Positions 47,611 through 57,232 of a stretch of DNA of 64,000 nt are shown piece after piece (the stretch's first letter is position 1; every line of letters begins with the position of its first letter). The translations under genes and the position numbers were made by a program. The DNA lies in the NCBI RefSeq assembly GCF_004153685.1, contig NZ_SDQD01000003.1, positions 62,001 through 126,000 of the forward strand, given 5' to 3'. This stretch comes from Pollutimonas harenae. Lineage in GTDB: Bacteria; Pseudomonadota; Gammaproteobacteria; Burkholderiales; Burkholderiaceae_B. Below the pieces are notes generated by a model. It saw only the letters and a program-made list of their open reading frames with translations. It searched no databases and had not been told where the DNA came from.

Positions 47611-47926
47611 ATATGCGCTTCACCTAATTCGAGTGCTTCACTCGTTATTGATGCAGGGAACAACCTTCCGCGACACGGCCAGACCGTTTAGCGGATAGCG
47701 GGGGCAGAAGGCAACGTACGACGCCTTGATAAGCCGTATTCGCATTAGTATACCTGTGAAGTTACAAAGGATAAACCTGAAGGCTGGAAATGACGAACAA
47801 TTCACGGAAAGCGTTGGCATTAACAAACACGTTTTCATGAATCGGGATATTCTTCACACAGACGCGCATTATGCAGTTAACTTTTTGCCTGGATTATTTG
47901 TATATTTTTAGCAGGAGCACGCCACC
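47611..47926. other. Divergent promoter region between odhA and the malic enzyme gene
   Basis: 316 bases with no gene. On the minus strand a -10-like TATACT (47747-47752) could serve odhA, without a good -35. On the plus strand TATATT close to 47900 is A/T-rich and followed by AGGAG ten bases before the malic enzyme ATG. Short frames here, such as one ending at 47911, have no support. Confidence 0.4.
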
Positions 47927-50224
47927 ATGGACGCCAACGCCGACCTCGCCAAACTGGCCCTCGACTACCACGCCAATCCGGTCCCCGGAAAAATATCGGT
48001 CATGCCGACCAAACCCCTCGCCAACCAGGATGACCTGTCACTGGCTTATTCTCCCGGTGTTGCATTCGCATGCATGGATATCCATAAAAATGGCGAAGAC
48101 GCAGCTTCCATGTATACCTCGCGCTCCAACCTTGTGGGGGTCATTACCAACGGAACAGCAGTGCTGGGACTCGGAAACATCGGCCCGCTGGCGGCCAAAC
48201 CGGTCATGGAGGGCAAGGGTTGCCTGTTCAAAAAGTTTGCCGGTATCGACGTCTTCGATATCGAGCTGGCCGAAACCGACCCCGAGAAACTGGTCGAGAT
48301 CATCGCCGCACTGGAGCCTACTCTGGGCGGCATCAACCTTGAAGACATCAAGGCACCGGAATGCTTCTATATAGAGAAAAAACTGCGCGAGCGCATGAAG
48401 ATTCCCGTTTTCCATGACGACCAGCATGGCACTGCGATTATCTCTTCAGCCGCTATTCTGAACGGCCTGAAAGTGGTCGGAAAGAATATCAACGAAGTGA
48501 AGCTTGTCTGCTCCGGTGCCGGCGCAGCCGCCATCGCTTGCCTTGATCTGTTGGTTCACCTGGGGGTAAAACGCGAAAACATCTACGTTGTCGACTCACG
48601 CGGCGTGATCAGTAAAGGGCGTGACGAAGGCATGGAGGCGAACAAAGCGCGCTATGCCCAGGAAACCACCGCGCGGACACTGGCTGATGTGTGCAAGGAT
48701 GCCGACGTGTTCCTGGGTTGTTCAGCGCCCGGCGTCATGTCGGCCGATATGGTCAAAAGCATGGCGCCCAGCCCGCTCATTCTGGCGCTGGCCAATCCCG
48801 AACCCGAAATTCGCCCCGAAGTAGCCAAGGCGGCCCGGCCCGACTGTGTGATTGCCACCGGCCGCTCCGATTACCCCAATCAGGTCAACAACGTTTTGTG
48901 TTTTCCTTTTATTTTCCGCGGCGCCATGGATGCGGGCGCCACGGTCATCAACGAGGAAATGAAGCTGGCTTGCGTAAAAGCCATAGCCGAACTGGCCGAG
49001 GCCGAGCAAAACGACGAGGTAGCCATAGCCTATGCCGGTGAAGAGCTCAGCTTCGGCCCCGACTACATTATTCCCAAGCCATTCGACCCACGCCTGATCA
49101 TCAAGATCGCCCCCGCTGTGGCCGAAGCTGCCGCAGCATCCGGCGTAGCCAGGCGTCCCATTGCCGACCTGGAAGCCTATCGCCAGAAGTTGATGAGCCT
49201 GGTCTACCACACGGGGCAACTGATGCGCCCCCTGTTCATGCAAGCCAAGAGCGCTCCGAAGCGGGTCATATACGCCGACGGCGAGGACGAACGCGTATTG
49301 CGCGCAGCCCAGACCGTCGTGGATGAACAGTTCGCCCACCCCATCCTGGTGGGCCGTCCTTCAGTCATCGAGATGCGTATCAAAAAATTCGGCCTGCGCC
49401 TTAGCGCCGGGACGGATTTTGAAGTTGTCGACCCTGAAGACGACGCGCGTTTCAACGAAACCTGGTCGGCCTACTACAAGATGAAGGGGCGTGATGGCGT
49501 CACTCCCGATATTGCCAAGGCAATGGTACGCAAGCACAACTCGCTGATTGGCGTCATGCTGCTGCAGCGCGGCGATGCCGATGCCATGATTTGCGGGGTC
49601 ACCAGCCGCTTCGACAACCAGCTACGATATGTAGATGAGGTCATAGGCCTGAAAGAAGGCGTTAAAACCTATGCCGCCATGAATGTACTGATGCTGCCCA
49701 CCCAGACACTGTTCATTTGCGATACTCATGTCAATGAAGACCCGACAGCCGAACAGATCGCCGACATGACGATACAAGCGGCTCAAGAGGTACACCGTTT
49801 TGGCGTGGTACCCAAGGTAGCGCTGTTGTCGCACTCGAACTTCGGCAGCCGCTCAACGGCCTCGTCTCGCAAGATGGCCGAGGCACGCCGGATTATTGCC
49901 GAGCGCGCGCCCGAGCTTGAGGTCGATGGCGAGATGCATGCCGACTCGGCGCTGTCAGAAAAAACCCGTCTTAAGGCGTTTCCTGATTCAACCTTGAAGG
50001 GACCGGCGAATTTGCTGATTACACCTAACCTGGATACAGGCAATATCACCTACAACATGCTGAAGATGACAGGCAGCAATGGGGTGGCGATGGGGCCGGT
50101 ATTGCTGGGCGCAGCGCGGCCTGTACACATCCTGACAACCAGCTCCACGGTGCGCCGGATTGTGAACATGACGGCGCTTGCGGTGGTGGACGCACAGCAG
50201 GAGGCTGGGCAGGTTCAGCTGTAA
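47927..50224 (+). CDS. maeB: NADP-dependent malic enzyme with C-terminal phosphotransacetylase-like domain
   Basis: The 765-residue protein decarboxylates malate to pyruvate, supplying NADPH. The malic enzyme half (to about residue 430) has [20 protein letters not shown] and the nucleotide motif [14 protein letters not shown], followed by [13 protein letters not shown]. The C-terminal half resembles phosphate acetyltransferase ([12 protein letters not shown], then [16 protein letters not shown] and [15 protein letters not shown]). In MaeB proteins this half does not make acetyl phosphate but is needed for assembly and acetyl-CoA regulation. It is divergent from odhA. Confidence 0.95.
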   Translation: MDANADLAKLALDYHANPVPGKISVMPTKPLANQDDLSLAYSPGVAFACMDIHKNGEDAASMYTSRSNLVGVITNGTAVLGLGNIGPLAAKPVMEGKGCLFKKFAGIDVFDIELAETDPEKLVEIIAALEPTLGGINLEDIKAPECFYIEKKLRERMKIPVFHDDQHGTAIISSAAILNGLKVVGKNINEVKLVCSGAGAAAIACLDLLVHLGVKRENIYVVDSRGVISKGRDEGMEANKARYAQETTARTLADVCKDADVFLGCSAPGVMSADMVKSMAPSPLILALANPEPEIRPEVAKAARPDCVIATGRSDYPNQVNNVLCFPFIFRGAMDAGATVINEEMKLACVKAIAELAEAEQNDEVAIAYAGEELSFGPDYIIPKPFDPRLIIKIAPAVAEAAAASGVARRPIADLEAYRQKLMSLVYHTGQLMRPLFMQAKSAPKRVIYADGEDERVLRAAQTVVDEQFAHPILVGRPSVIEMRIKKFGLRLSAGTDFEVVDPEDDARFNETWSAYYKMKGRDGVTPDIAKAMVRKHNSLIGVMLLQRGDADAMICGVTSRFDNQLRYVDEVIGLKEGVKTYAAMNVLMLPTQTLFICDTHVNEDPTAEQIADMTIQAAQEVHRFGVVPKVALLSHSNFGSRSTASSRKMAEARRIIAERAPELEVDGEMHADSALSEKTRLKAFPDSTLKGPANLLITPNLDTGNITYNMLKMTGSNGVAMGPVLLGAARPVHILTTSSTVRRIVNMTALAVVDAQQEAGQVQL

Positions 50225-50340
50225 ACGGCTGTCGTTTACGGGTTTCTTGCCCGATGCAGGTGTCTGCCCTGGGCAGACACCTGCATCAGCCCAATGAAAT
50301 GCAGGGGAGGTAATGGTATTGGTGCTGATGCCCCCCTGCC
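50221..50340. repeat. Dense inverted repeats downstream of maeB
   Basis: GTAAACG/CGTTTAC (50221-50227, 50233-50239) starts at the maeB stop. GATGCAGGTGTCTGCCC (50253-50269) and its complement (50271-50287) form a 17-base perfect repeat with one base between. GCATCAGC (50283-50290) can also pair with GCTGATGC (50324-50331), and GCAGGGG near 50301 with CCCCTGC near 50333. There is no T-run. The likely role is ending or protecting the convergent transcripts of maeB and the TauE gene. Confidence 0.6.
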
Positions 50341-51108
50341 CTATAACAGCCCTTTAAGCGCTAGGTACACCCCTACAATAACCAGGCTGACCAGGAAACA
50401 GCGCCGGAAGACGGCCGGAGCCAGCGATTGACGCAGCCGTTGCCCGGCCCCCATGCCTATCAGCGCCGGCACCAGCATGACCAACGACGTGCCCACCGCA
50501 CCTAGCGAATAGCTATCGTTCAACCATAAGCCCGTAGCCAGAGCCACCGTGGACACAGTGAACGAGACCCCCATGGCCTGGATCAGCTCATCGCGAGTCA
50601 GACCCAAGGATTGCAGATAAGGTACGGCTGGCACGACAAACACCCCAGTTGCCGCCGTAATAAAACCGGTCAGAATACCCACGAGCGGGCCCAGCCATTT
50701 TTCGATGCGTGCTGGAGTGGTAAAAGGCTTACCAAACAGCGCCCACGCCGAATAGACGATCAGGGCCACACCCAGCGACACCGCCGCCCATGCTCCGGCG
50801 GGCGCACCCAATAACACCGCTCCAGCCAGCGTGCCTGCGGCTACGCCCCATTGCATGCCGCCTATACGACGTAGCATATGAGCAAGCGTATGAAATGGCC
50901 GGGTTTGCCACACATTGGTGACCAAAGAGGGAATCACCAGCAAGGCGGCAGCTTGGGCGGGGATCATGAAGATGGACAGTAAGGCCATCGAAATTGTCGG
51001 AAGCCCGAGCCCCACAATCCCTTTAACCAGGCCTGCCAGGACAAACACGGCAGTCACCAGCAAGAACGACCACAAAGTGTAGTCATCGAACATTTCGATC
51101 AACGGCAT
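50341..51108 (-). CDS. TauE/SafE-family sulfite/anion exporter
   Basis: The 255-residue membrane protein has eight hydrophobic segments in two repeats. The TauE/SafE signature is LAGLVKGIVGLGLPTISMALL near the N-terminus, and LVGILTGFITAATGVFVVPAVPYL begins the second half. Members are thought to export sulfite, sulfoacetate or other anions, or to take part in sulfur compound uptake; the substrate is not readable. The ATG at 51108 has GGAG six bases upstream and is preferred over a TTG at 51120. A divergent LysR gene next to it probably controls it. Confidence 0.85.
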   Translation of the reverse strand: MPLIEMFDDYTLWSFLLVTAVFVLAGLVKGIVGLGLPTISMALLSIFMIPAQAAALLVIPSLVTNVWQTRPFHTLAHMLRRIGGMQWGVAAGTLAGAVLLGAPAGAWAAVSLGVALIVYSAWALFGKPFTTPARIEKWLGPLVGILTGFITAATGVFVVPAVPYLQSLGLTRDELIQAMGVSFTVSTVALATGLWLNDSYSLGAVGTSLVMLVPALIGMGAGQRLRQSLAPAVFRRCFLVSLVIVGVYLALKGLL

Positions 51109-51255
51109 CCATAACTCCAAACGAGGTTGTGCGGCAATAGGAAAAGGACTATGACTATTCTGACGCCTGACCAGACTAAGGAAAATACGGCATTATCTAA
51201 GCCAGACTCAGGATCAACCTGAGCCTGTTCTTGAGCTGCATGCTATGATTTTTTT

Positions 51256-52143
51256 ATGCGCTTCGACGTCACCGACCTACGCCTGTTCTTGAACATCCAC
51301 GAGGCGGGAACCATTACCGATGGCGCCCAGCGGTCCCACATAACACTGGCTTCTGCCAGTGAGCGGGTCAAAGGCATGGAAGAAGCTATAGGGGTAGCGC
51401 TACTGCTACGCGGCCGCCGGGGTGTGCAACTTACGCCGGCCGGCCGGACACTACTGCATCATGCTCGTTCCGTATTGCAACAGGTAGACCGCATGCGGGG
51501 TGAACTCGACCTGTACGGCCAGGGACTGAAGGGGCATGTGCGCCTGCTGTGCAATACCGCTGCACTAAGCGAATACTTACCCGACATTCTTGGCGGCTTT
51601 CTGGCCCAGTACCCACAGATCTCAGTCGACCTGGAAGAAAGGATGAGTTACGACATTGCCGATGCCATACGCAGCGGCATTGCCGACATTGGTATTGTGG
51701 CTGATTCGGTCGATTTGCAAGGACTGGAAACCCACACTTTTCTTTCCGATCCCCTGACACTGATTGTCCCCATGAATCACGAGCTCGCGCAGCGTAAATC
51801 TGTCAGCTTTGCCGAAGTGATCCACCATGACTTTATTGGCTTGACCGAGGGCAGCGCACTGCAAGAGCATATTGCGCATCATGCCCGCAAGGCTGGCAAG
51901 CATCTGGGCTATCGGATTCGTCTGCGTAGCCTGGATGCAACGTGCCGGATGGTGGGTCAGGGTATCGGCATAGGCATAGTCCCCAAGGCCACCGCCACAC
52001 GCCTGGCCAGAACGGCACGAATTAAACAAATACCCCTGGCCGATACTTGGGCCCGCCGGGATCTAGTGCTATGCGTGCGCCCCGCCAATGAGCTGCCGGT
52101 TTATGTCCGCCAAATGATGAACTTCATTCTGAGCGCACACTAA
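51256..52143 (+). CDS. LysR-family transcriptional regulator (beside TauE/SafE gene)
   Basis: The 295-residue protein has the LysR winged helix at residues 1-60 (MRFDVTDLRLFLNIHEAGTI, then GAQRSHITLASASERVKGME). LRGRRGVQLTPAGRTLLHHARSV ends this domain. The effector domain follows with DIADAIRSGIADIGIVAD and MVGQGIGIGIVPKATA. It is transcribed away from the TauE/SafE exporter gene across about 150 bases, suggesting control of that gene. The effector may be the exported anion or a related carboxylate. It is convergent with gltA. Confidence 0.9.
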   Translation: MRFDVTDLRLFLNIHEAGTITDGAQRSHITLASASERVKGMEEAIGVALLLRGRRGVQLTPAGRTLLHHARSVLQQVDRMRGELDLYGQGLKGHVRLLCNTAALSEYLPDILGGFLAQYPQISVDLEERMSYDIADAIRSGIADIGIVADSVDLQGLETHTFLSDPLTLIVPMNHELAQRKSVSFAEVIHHDFIGLTEGSALQEHIAHHARKAGKHLGYRIRLRSLDATCRMVGQGIGIGIVPKATATRLARTARIKQIPLADTWARRDLVLCVRPANELPVYVRQMMNFILSAH

Positions 52144-52181
52144 ATCTGATCTGCTTTACGTTGCCAACCGGCCTCTCAGAT

Positions 52182-52215
52182 AAAAAAAGGCGGAGCGCCC
52201 TGTAAGCGCCCCGCC
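52182..52215 (-). terminator. Intrinsic terminator of the sdhCDAB-sdhE-gltA operon
   Basis: On the minus strand GGCGGGGCGC, a seven-base loop and GCGCTCCGCC (one G-U pair) are followed by seven T residues. It begins 20 bases after the gltA stop and lies between gltA and the convergent LysR gene. Confidence 0.9.
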
Positions 52216-52235
52216 CTTGTCCTGCTCAGGCTGAA

Positions 52236-53540
52236 TTAGCGCTGAGTGGGTACGTCGCGAACCTGCGAGCCGGTGTATAGCTGACGCGGACGGCCGATCT
52301 TGTAATCGGGGTCGGACAGCATTTCGCTCCATTGAGCGATCCAGCCCACCGTACGCGCCAAGGCAAAGATGGCAGTAAACAATGAGGTCGGGATGCCAAT
52401 GGCACGCTGAACAATACCCGAATAGAAGTCAACGTTCGGATACAGTTTGCGTTCGACGAAATACGGATCTTCGAGAGCGATGCGTTCGAGTTCCATGGCC
52501 AGCTTGAACAAAGGATCATTCTCGAGACCCAGTGCCGACAGCACTTCTTTGCAGGTTTCCTGCATGAGCTTGGCGCGTGGGTCATAGTTCTTGTAGACGC
52601 GATGACCAAAACCCATCAGGCGTACGCCGGAAGTTTTGTCTTTGACCTTTTCCATGAACTCGCCGACTTTGGCAACACCGCCATTGGCCTGTAACTCTTC
52701 GAGCATCTGCAGGCAAGCTTCGTTGGCGCCGCCATGGGCCGGGCCCCACAAGCAACCTACGCCTGCGGCAATAGCTGCAAACGGATTGGTGCCCGACGAG
52801 CCGCACAGACGCACGGTAGAAGTGGATGCATTTTGTTCGTGATCGGCGTGCAGAATGAATATACGATCAAGCGCGCGTTCCACGACTTCGTTGACTTTAT
52901 AGTCTTCGCAAGGCGTGGCGAACATCATGTGCAGGAAATTGCCGGTGTACGACAGGTCGTTCTTTGGATAGATGTAAGGCTGGCCCAAAGAGTGCTTGTA
53001 TGCCATGGCCACCAGGGTCGGCATCTTGGCAATGAGGCGAATAGCCGATACATGGCGATGATGCGGATTGGTGATGTCGGTAGAGTCGTGATAGAAAGCA
53101 GACAGCGCGCCCACCAGGCCCGTCAATACAGCCATGGGATGCGCATCGCGGCGAAAGCCTTGCATGAAGATGCGCATCTGCTCGTGCACCATCGTATGGT
53201 TGGTGACCAGAGAATCAAACTCTGTTTTCTGGGCACCATCGGGCAAGTCGCCGTTCAGGATCAAATAACAAATATCCAGAAAATCGCAATTCTGCGCCAG
53301 CTGATCGATAGGGTAGCCGCGATAAAGCAGCTGGCCCTTGTCACCATCGATATAGGTAATGCCCGACTCGCATGCAGCGGTCGACATAAAGCCGGGGTCG
53401 TAGGTAAACATACCGCTCTGGCCATACAACTTGCGGATATCGATGACATCAGGACCGACGGAGCCCTGATACACAGGGAACTCTATCGGCGCGCTACCAT
53501 CCGAGAACGATAGCGTGGCTTTTTTATCTGACAATTGCAT
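52236..53540 (-). CDS. gltA: Citrate synthase (type II)
   Basis: GltA condenses acetyl-CoA and oxaloacetate. The 434-residue product matches hexameric, NADH-sensitive type II enzymes in length. Active-site segments are [37 protein letters not shown] and [15 protein letters not shown]. The N-terminal zinc-like fold common to Gram-negative type II enzymes is present ([14 protein letters not shown]). The ATG at 53540 has AAGGA eight bases upstream; a GTG lies one codon before it. It closes the sdh operon, 18 bases after sdhE. Confidence 0.97.
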   Translation of the reverse strand: MQLSDKKATLSFSDGSAPIEFPVYQGSVGPDVIDIRKLYGQSGMFTYDPGFMSTAACESGITYIDGDKGQLLYRGYPIDQLAQNCDFLDICYLILNGDLPDGAQKTEFDSLVTNHTMVHEQMRIFMQGFRRDAHPMAVLTGLVGALSAFYHDSTDITNPHHRHVSAIRLIAKMPTLVAMAYKHSLGQPYIYPKNDLSYTGNFLHMMFATPCEDYKVNEVVERALDRIFILHADHEQNASTSTVRLCGSSGTNPFAAIAAGVGCLWGPAHGGANEACLQMLEELQANGGVAKVGEFMEKVKDKTSGVRLMGFGHRVYKNYDPRAKLMQETCKEVLSALGLENDPLFKLAMELERIALEDPYFVERKLYPNVDFYSGIVQRAIGIPTSLFTAIFALARTVGWIAQWSEMLSDPDYKIGRPRQLYTGSQVRDVPTQR

Positions 53541-53558
53541 CACATTCTTCCTTAAAAA

Positions 53559-53819
53559 TTACAGCTTCTGCATTTGTTCGACCAGTCTGTGAATATCCGG
53601 CGTGTCGTACACGCCGGACAGCGTTGTTCTGGCCAGCAATACATCAAGCAACTCGTTATCACCCATCTCGAAAAGCAAAGACAAGGCAGAAACATCGGTA
53701 TCGGTCAGCTCGGTTTCGTACTCATCCAGAAACCGGGTGATGATCAGGTCATTTTCGAGCAGACCACGGCGCGCTCGCCAGCGCAGGCGTGCGCGCTCAA
53801 GCTCTGATAACTTGCTCAT
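53559..53819 (-). CDS. sdhE: Succinate dehydrogenase assembly factor SdhE (FAD insertion)
   Basis: SdhE promotes covalent attachment of FAD to SdhA. The 86-residue protein has the family signature RARRGLLENDLI, with the RGxxE core at about residues 18-22. LLFEMGDNELLDVLL, on the helical face that docks on SdhA, is also present. It lies between sdhB and gltA, with gaps of 15 and 18 bases, as is common in Burkholderiales, and is surely co-transcribed. Confidence 0.94.
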   Translation of the reverse strand: MSKLSELERARLRWRARRGLLENDLIITRFLDEYETELTDTDVSALSLLFEMGDNELLDVLLARTTLSGVYDTPDIHRLVEQMQKL

Positions 53820-53834
53820 CAGCAGCCCAGGAAC

Positions 53835-54551
53835 TTATATTGCACGACGAACCAGCATTTCTTTGATCTTGCCGATGGCATGGGATGGGTTCAACCCCTT
53901 CGGACAGACATCAGCGCAGTTCATGATGGTGTGGCAACGGAACAAGCGGTAAGGATCCTCGAGGTTGTCGAGACGCTCGCCAGTAGCCTCGTCGCGGCTG
54001 TCAGCAATAAAGCGATATGCCTGCAGAAGGCCAGCCGGGCCAACGAATTTGTCGGGGTTCCACCAGAAAGATGGGCAGGCGGTCGAGCAACAAGCGCACA
54101 GAATGCACTCGTAGAGACCATCGAGCTCTTCGCGCGCCTCGGGCGTTTGCAGACGCTCTTTTTCGGGTGGCGGCTGATCGTTGATCAGGAAAGGCTTGAT
54201 CGAATGATACTGATTAAAGAAATGCGTCATGTCGACAATCAGGTCGCGCACGACAGGCAGACCTGGCAGCGGCTTGAGCACGATAGGCTCTTTGAGCTCG
54301 AGCAGATTTGTGGTGCAGGCCAGGCCGTTCTTGCCATTGATGTTCATGGCGTCGGAGCCGCAGACCCCCTCACGGCAGGAGCGGCGCAGTGCCAGGCTGT
54401 CGTCGACATCGTTCTTGATGCGGATGATGGCGTCGAGCAGCATCTTGTCGGTAGGCTGGAGCTCGACTTCGAGCTTCTGCATGTATGGACGCTCGTCCTT
54501 GTCGGGATCGTAGCGATAGATTTCAAATTTGACGATACGTTTTTGGCTCAT
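53835..54551 (-). CDS. sdhB: Succinate dehydrogenase iron-sulfur subunit
   Basis: The 238-residue subunit carries electrons from SdhA to quinone through three clusters. [2Fe-2S] ligands are in SCREGVCGSDAMNINGKNGLAC split over two strands, [4Fe-4S] ligands in CILCACCSTACP, and [3Fe-4S] ligands in CHTIMNCADVCPKG. The length is normal. It lies 13 bases behind sdhA and 15 bases before sdhE. Confidence 0.97.
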   Translation of the reverse strand: MSQKRIVKFEIYRYDPDKDERPYMQKLEVELQPTDKMLLDAIIRIKNDVDDSLALRRSCREGVCGSDAMNINGKNGLACTTNLLELKEPIVLKPLPGLPVVRDLIVDMTHFFNQYHSIKPFLINDQPPPEKERLQTPEAREELDGLYECILCACCSTACPSFWWNPDKFVGPAGLLQAYRFIADSRDEATGERLDNLEDPYRLFRCHTIMNCADVCPKGLNPSHAIGKIKEMLVRRAI

Positions 54552-54564
54552 TTCGATATCCTGC

Positions 54565-56340
54565 TTAGAAGGTCCGCGCTTTGGGCGGGAAGCTGTCTAC
54601 GGTAAGCGGCTTCATGGTGACCGGCTTGTATTCGAGACGGCTGCCTTCGGAGAACCACAAGGTATGACGCAACCAGTTTTCGTCGTCACGCTCGGGGTGA
54701 TCGCTGAGTGCGTGTGCACCGCGGCTTTCAGTGCGATTGGCTGCCGACTTGGTCGTTGCCTTGGCCACTTCAATCATGTTGGAGACTTCAAGCGCCTCGA
54801 CACGAGCCGTATTGAAGACTTTGGATTTATCCTTGAAGTAGATATTGTCTACTTGCTGGGCAACACCCTCGATGGAATCGACACCCTTGGCCAACAGGTC
54901 AAGCGTGCGGAATACGCCGCAATGGTGCTGCATGGACATGCGCATGGCATTGGCGACATCTTGCGTTTTCTCGCCGGAAGTGCGCGACTCGATCTTGTTG
55001 ACGCGATCGAGCGAGTAGTCGATGGCCGACTCGGGTATGGGCTGATGAGCGTGCTGCTTCTCGGGGTGCGTGCCCACAATGTGATTGCCCGCTGAACGAC
55101 CAAACACAATGAGGTCGAGCAAGGAGTTTGTGCCCAGGCGGTTGGCGCCGTGAACGGAGGTCGCCGCACATTCTCCGATGGCATACAAACCATTGACTGG
55201 CGTGGTTTCGCCATTGGCGTAACTGACCACCTGGCCATAAATGTTGGTGGGTATGCCGCCCATTTGATAATGGATCGTGGGCACAACCGGGATGGGATCC
55301 TTGATGGGATCGACGTTGGCAAACTTGATGGCAATTTCACGGATGGACGGCAGACGTTTCTGGATGGTTTCAGCCCCCAGATGATCAAGCTTGAGCACGA
55401 CATAGCTGCCGTCGCCGCAACCACGGCCTTCTTTGATTTCCTGGTCCATGGAGCGCGATACGAAGTCGCGCGGCGCCAGGTCTTTGAGCGTGGGCGCATA
55501 GCGCTCCATGAAGCGCTCGCCGTCTTTATTAAGCAGAATACCGCCCTCGCCTCGCACACCTTCGGTGATGAGCACGCCCGCACCGGCTACGCCTGTGGGG
55601 TGGAACTGCCAGAACTCGAGATCCTGCAAAGGCAGCCCGGCACGCGCGGCCATGCCCAGGCCGTCTCCGGTATTGATGAAAGCATTGGTAGACGCTGCCC
55701 AGATACGGCCAGCTCCGCCGGTCGCCAGGACTGTCTGCTTGGCTTCGAGGACATAGATTTCGCCGGTTTCCATTTCGAGCGCAGTGACGCCCAGGACGTC
55801 ACCTGCCTCGTTGCGCAGCAAGTCGAGAGCCATCCATTCAACAAAGAACTGCGTACGGGCCGCAACGTTGCGCTGATACAGCGTATGCAACATGGCATGG
55901 CCGGTACGGTCGGCGGCGGCACAGGCGCGCTGGACCGGTTTTTCGCCGAAGTTGGCCGTATGGCCACCGAATGGGCGCTGATAAATCGTGCCATCGGCGT
56001 TGCGGTCGAACGGCATACCGAAATGCTCGAGCTCGTAGACGGCATTGGGCGCTTCGCGACACATGAATTCAATGGCGTCCTGGTCGCCGAGCCAGTCGGA
56101 ACCTTTGACGGTATCGTACATATGCCAATACCAGTTGTCTTCGCTCATGTTGCCCAGGGAAGCGCTGACGCCGCCCTGTGCCGCCACCGTATGCGAACGC
56201 GTGGGGAAGACTTTGGACAAGACCGCGACCGACAAGCCGGCCTGCGCCAGTTGCAATGAGCAACGCATGCCGGACCCACCGGCGCCTACGACCACCACAT
56301 CAAACTGGCGGCGGGGTAAGGAATTTTTGACAGCAGCCAC
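54565..56340 (-). CDS. sdhA: Succinate dehydrogenase flavoprotein subunit
   Basis: SdhA oxidises succinate to fumarate. The 591-residue product shows the FAD motif VVVGAGGSGMRCSLQLAQ and the histidine that binds FAD in RSHTVAAQGG. Active-site segments PTGVAGAGVLITEGVRGEGG and HYQMGGIPTN are present. The C-terminal region DENWLRHTLWF, with LEYKPVTMKPLTVDSFPPK, is typical. It lies three bases after the sdhD stop, within the sdhCDAB order. Confidence 0.97.
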   Translation of the reverse strand: MAAVKNSLPRRQFDVVVVGAGGSGMRCSLQLAQAGLSVAVLSKVFPTRSHTVAAQGGVSASLGNMSEDNWYWHMYDTVKGSDWLGDQDAIEFMCREAPNAVYELEHFGMPFDRNADGTIYQRPFGGHTANFGEKPVQRACAAADRTGHAMLHTLYQRNVAARTQFFVEWMALDLLRNEAGDVLGVTALEMETGEIYVLEAKQTVLATGGAGRIWAASTNAFINTGDGLGMAARAGLPLQDLEFWQFHPTGVAGAGVLITEGVRGEGGILLNKDGERFMERYAPTLKDLAPRDFVSRSMDQEIKEGRGCGDGSYVVLKLDHLGAETIQKRLPSIREIAIKFANVDPIKDPIPVVPTIHYQMGGIPTNIYGQVVSYANGETTPVNGLYAIGECAATSVHGANRLGTNSLLDLIVFGRSAGNHIVGTHPEKQHAHQPIPESAIDYSLDRVNKIESRTSGEKTQDVANAMRMSMQHHCGVFRTLDLLAKGVDSIEGVAQQVDNIYFKDKSKVFNTARVEALEVSNMIEVAKATTKSAANRTESRGAHALSDHPERDDENWLRHTLWFSEGSRLEYKPVTMKPLTVDSFPPKARTF

Positions 56341-56343
56341 GGC

Positions 56344-56724
56344 TTATAAACTCCAGAGAATTTTTGCGAAATAGACAAGGGCACCGACCAACCACAACAA
56401 GGTCAGAACCTGCAGAAACAGGCGCAGGCCAGCCGCACGAACGTAGTCCATCCAGATGTCGCGTACGCCTATCCAGGCATGCCAGGCCAGCGAGATGAAG
56501 GCCAGCGTCGCCAGCATTTGTCCCAGAGGCAGATTCAGGCAGGTGAACGTGAACAAGCCACGCCAGCCTTCGTAGTTGAGCTCGGGCGTGAACAGGATGC
56601 CCACAAGCAGCACCAGGGTGTAAACAGCCATGATGATGGCGGTAACCCGTTGTGCAAGGAAATCGAGCGTGCCGTAATGTGCGCCTACGACGTGACGCCG
56701 TACACCAATACGTTCTTGAGCCAT
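56344..56724 (-). CDS. sdhD: Succinate dehydrogenase membrane anchor subunit
   Basis: SdhD helps anchor SdhAB and forms part of the haem b and quinone sites. The 126-residue product has three membrane segments, beginning around RVTAIIMAVYTLVLLVGILF. The conserved N-terminal part is GAHYGTLDFLAQR, and SLAWHAWIGVRDIWMDYV includes a histidine likely close to haem. The ATG at 56724 shares its A with the sdhC stop (TAATG), so the two are translationally coupled; a GTG two codons earlier is less likely. Confidence 0.92.
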   Translation of the reverse strand: MAQERIGVRRHVVGAHYGTLDFLAQRVTAIIMAVYTLVLLVGILFTPELNYEGWRGLFTFTCLNLPLGQMLATLAFISLAWHAWIGVRDIWMDYVRAAGLRLFLQVLTLLWLVGALVYFAKILWSL

Positions 56725-57137
56725 TACCACACCCCAAATAATTTAAGACCAAACACCAGGGTCAGCGCCAGGCTGACACCAAACACCACACCTGCCGTCT
56801 TTTGGGCCGTATGCTTGTCATTACCAATGTGCAAGTCGAGCACAAGATAACGAATGCCTGCGCAGAAATGATGCAGATAACCCCAGATGAGGACCAGCAA
56901 GACCAGCTTGCACAAGGGGTTGGCTACCCAGGCCTGTATGCTGGCAAAGCTTTCGGGCGAGCCCACGCTAAGCGCGAACAGCGGCAAAATAACCAGCGGA
57001 ATACAGAGAAACAACAAGGCGCCGCTGACGCGGTGCATGATGGATGATTTTCCTGCCAGGGGCAGATGGTAGCTCAGGATCTGCGGTACGCTGAGATTGC
57101 GATACTGCGGACGCGGCTTTGAAGCTGAATCGGACAT
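56724..57137 (-). CDS. sdhC: Succinate dehydrogenase cytochrome b556 subunit
   Basis: SdhC is the first gene of the operon. The 137-residue protein has three membrane segments. The signature is SIMHRVSGALLFLCIPLV, with Ser and Arg at the quinone site, followed by HHFCAGIRYLVLDLHIG with the haem histidine. The N-terminal RPQYRNLSVPQILSYHLPL is also typical. The 95 bases upstream, to the GntR stop at 57233, must hold the operon promoter, though I see no clear pair of boxes. Confidence 0.95.
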   Translation of the reverse strand: MSDSASKPRPQYRNLSVPQILSYHLPLAGKSSIMHRVSGALLFLCIPLVILPLFALSVGSPESFASIQAWVANPLCKLVLLVLIWGYLHHFCAGIRYLVLDLHIGNDKHTAQKTAGVVFGVSLALTLVFGLKLFGVW

Positions 57138-57232
57138 GATGGCCTCGAGTTAAACAAAATAATTTATTGCAAAGCGCTACGAGCATTTTCGCCGATTTAA
57201 GGCTGATCCACCAAATCGACGAAAAGACCCTT

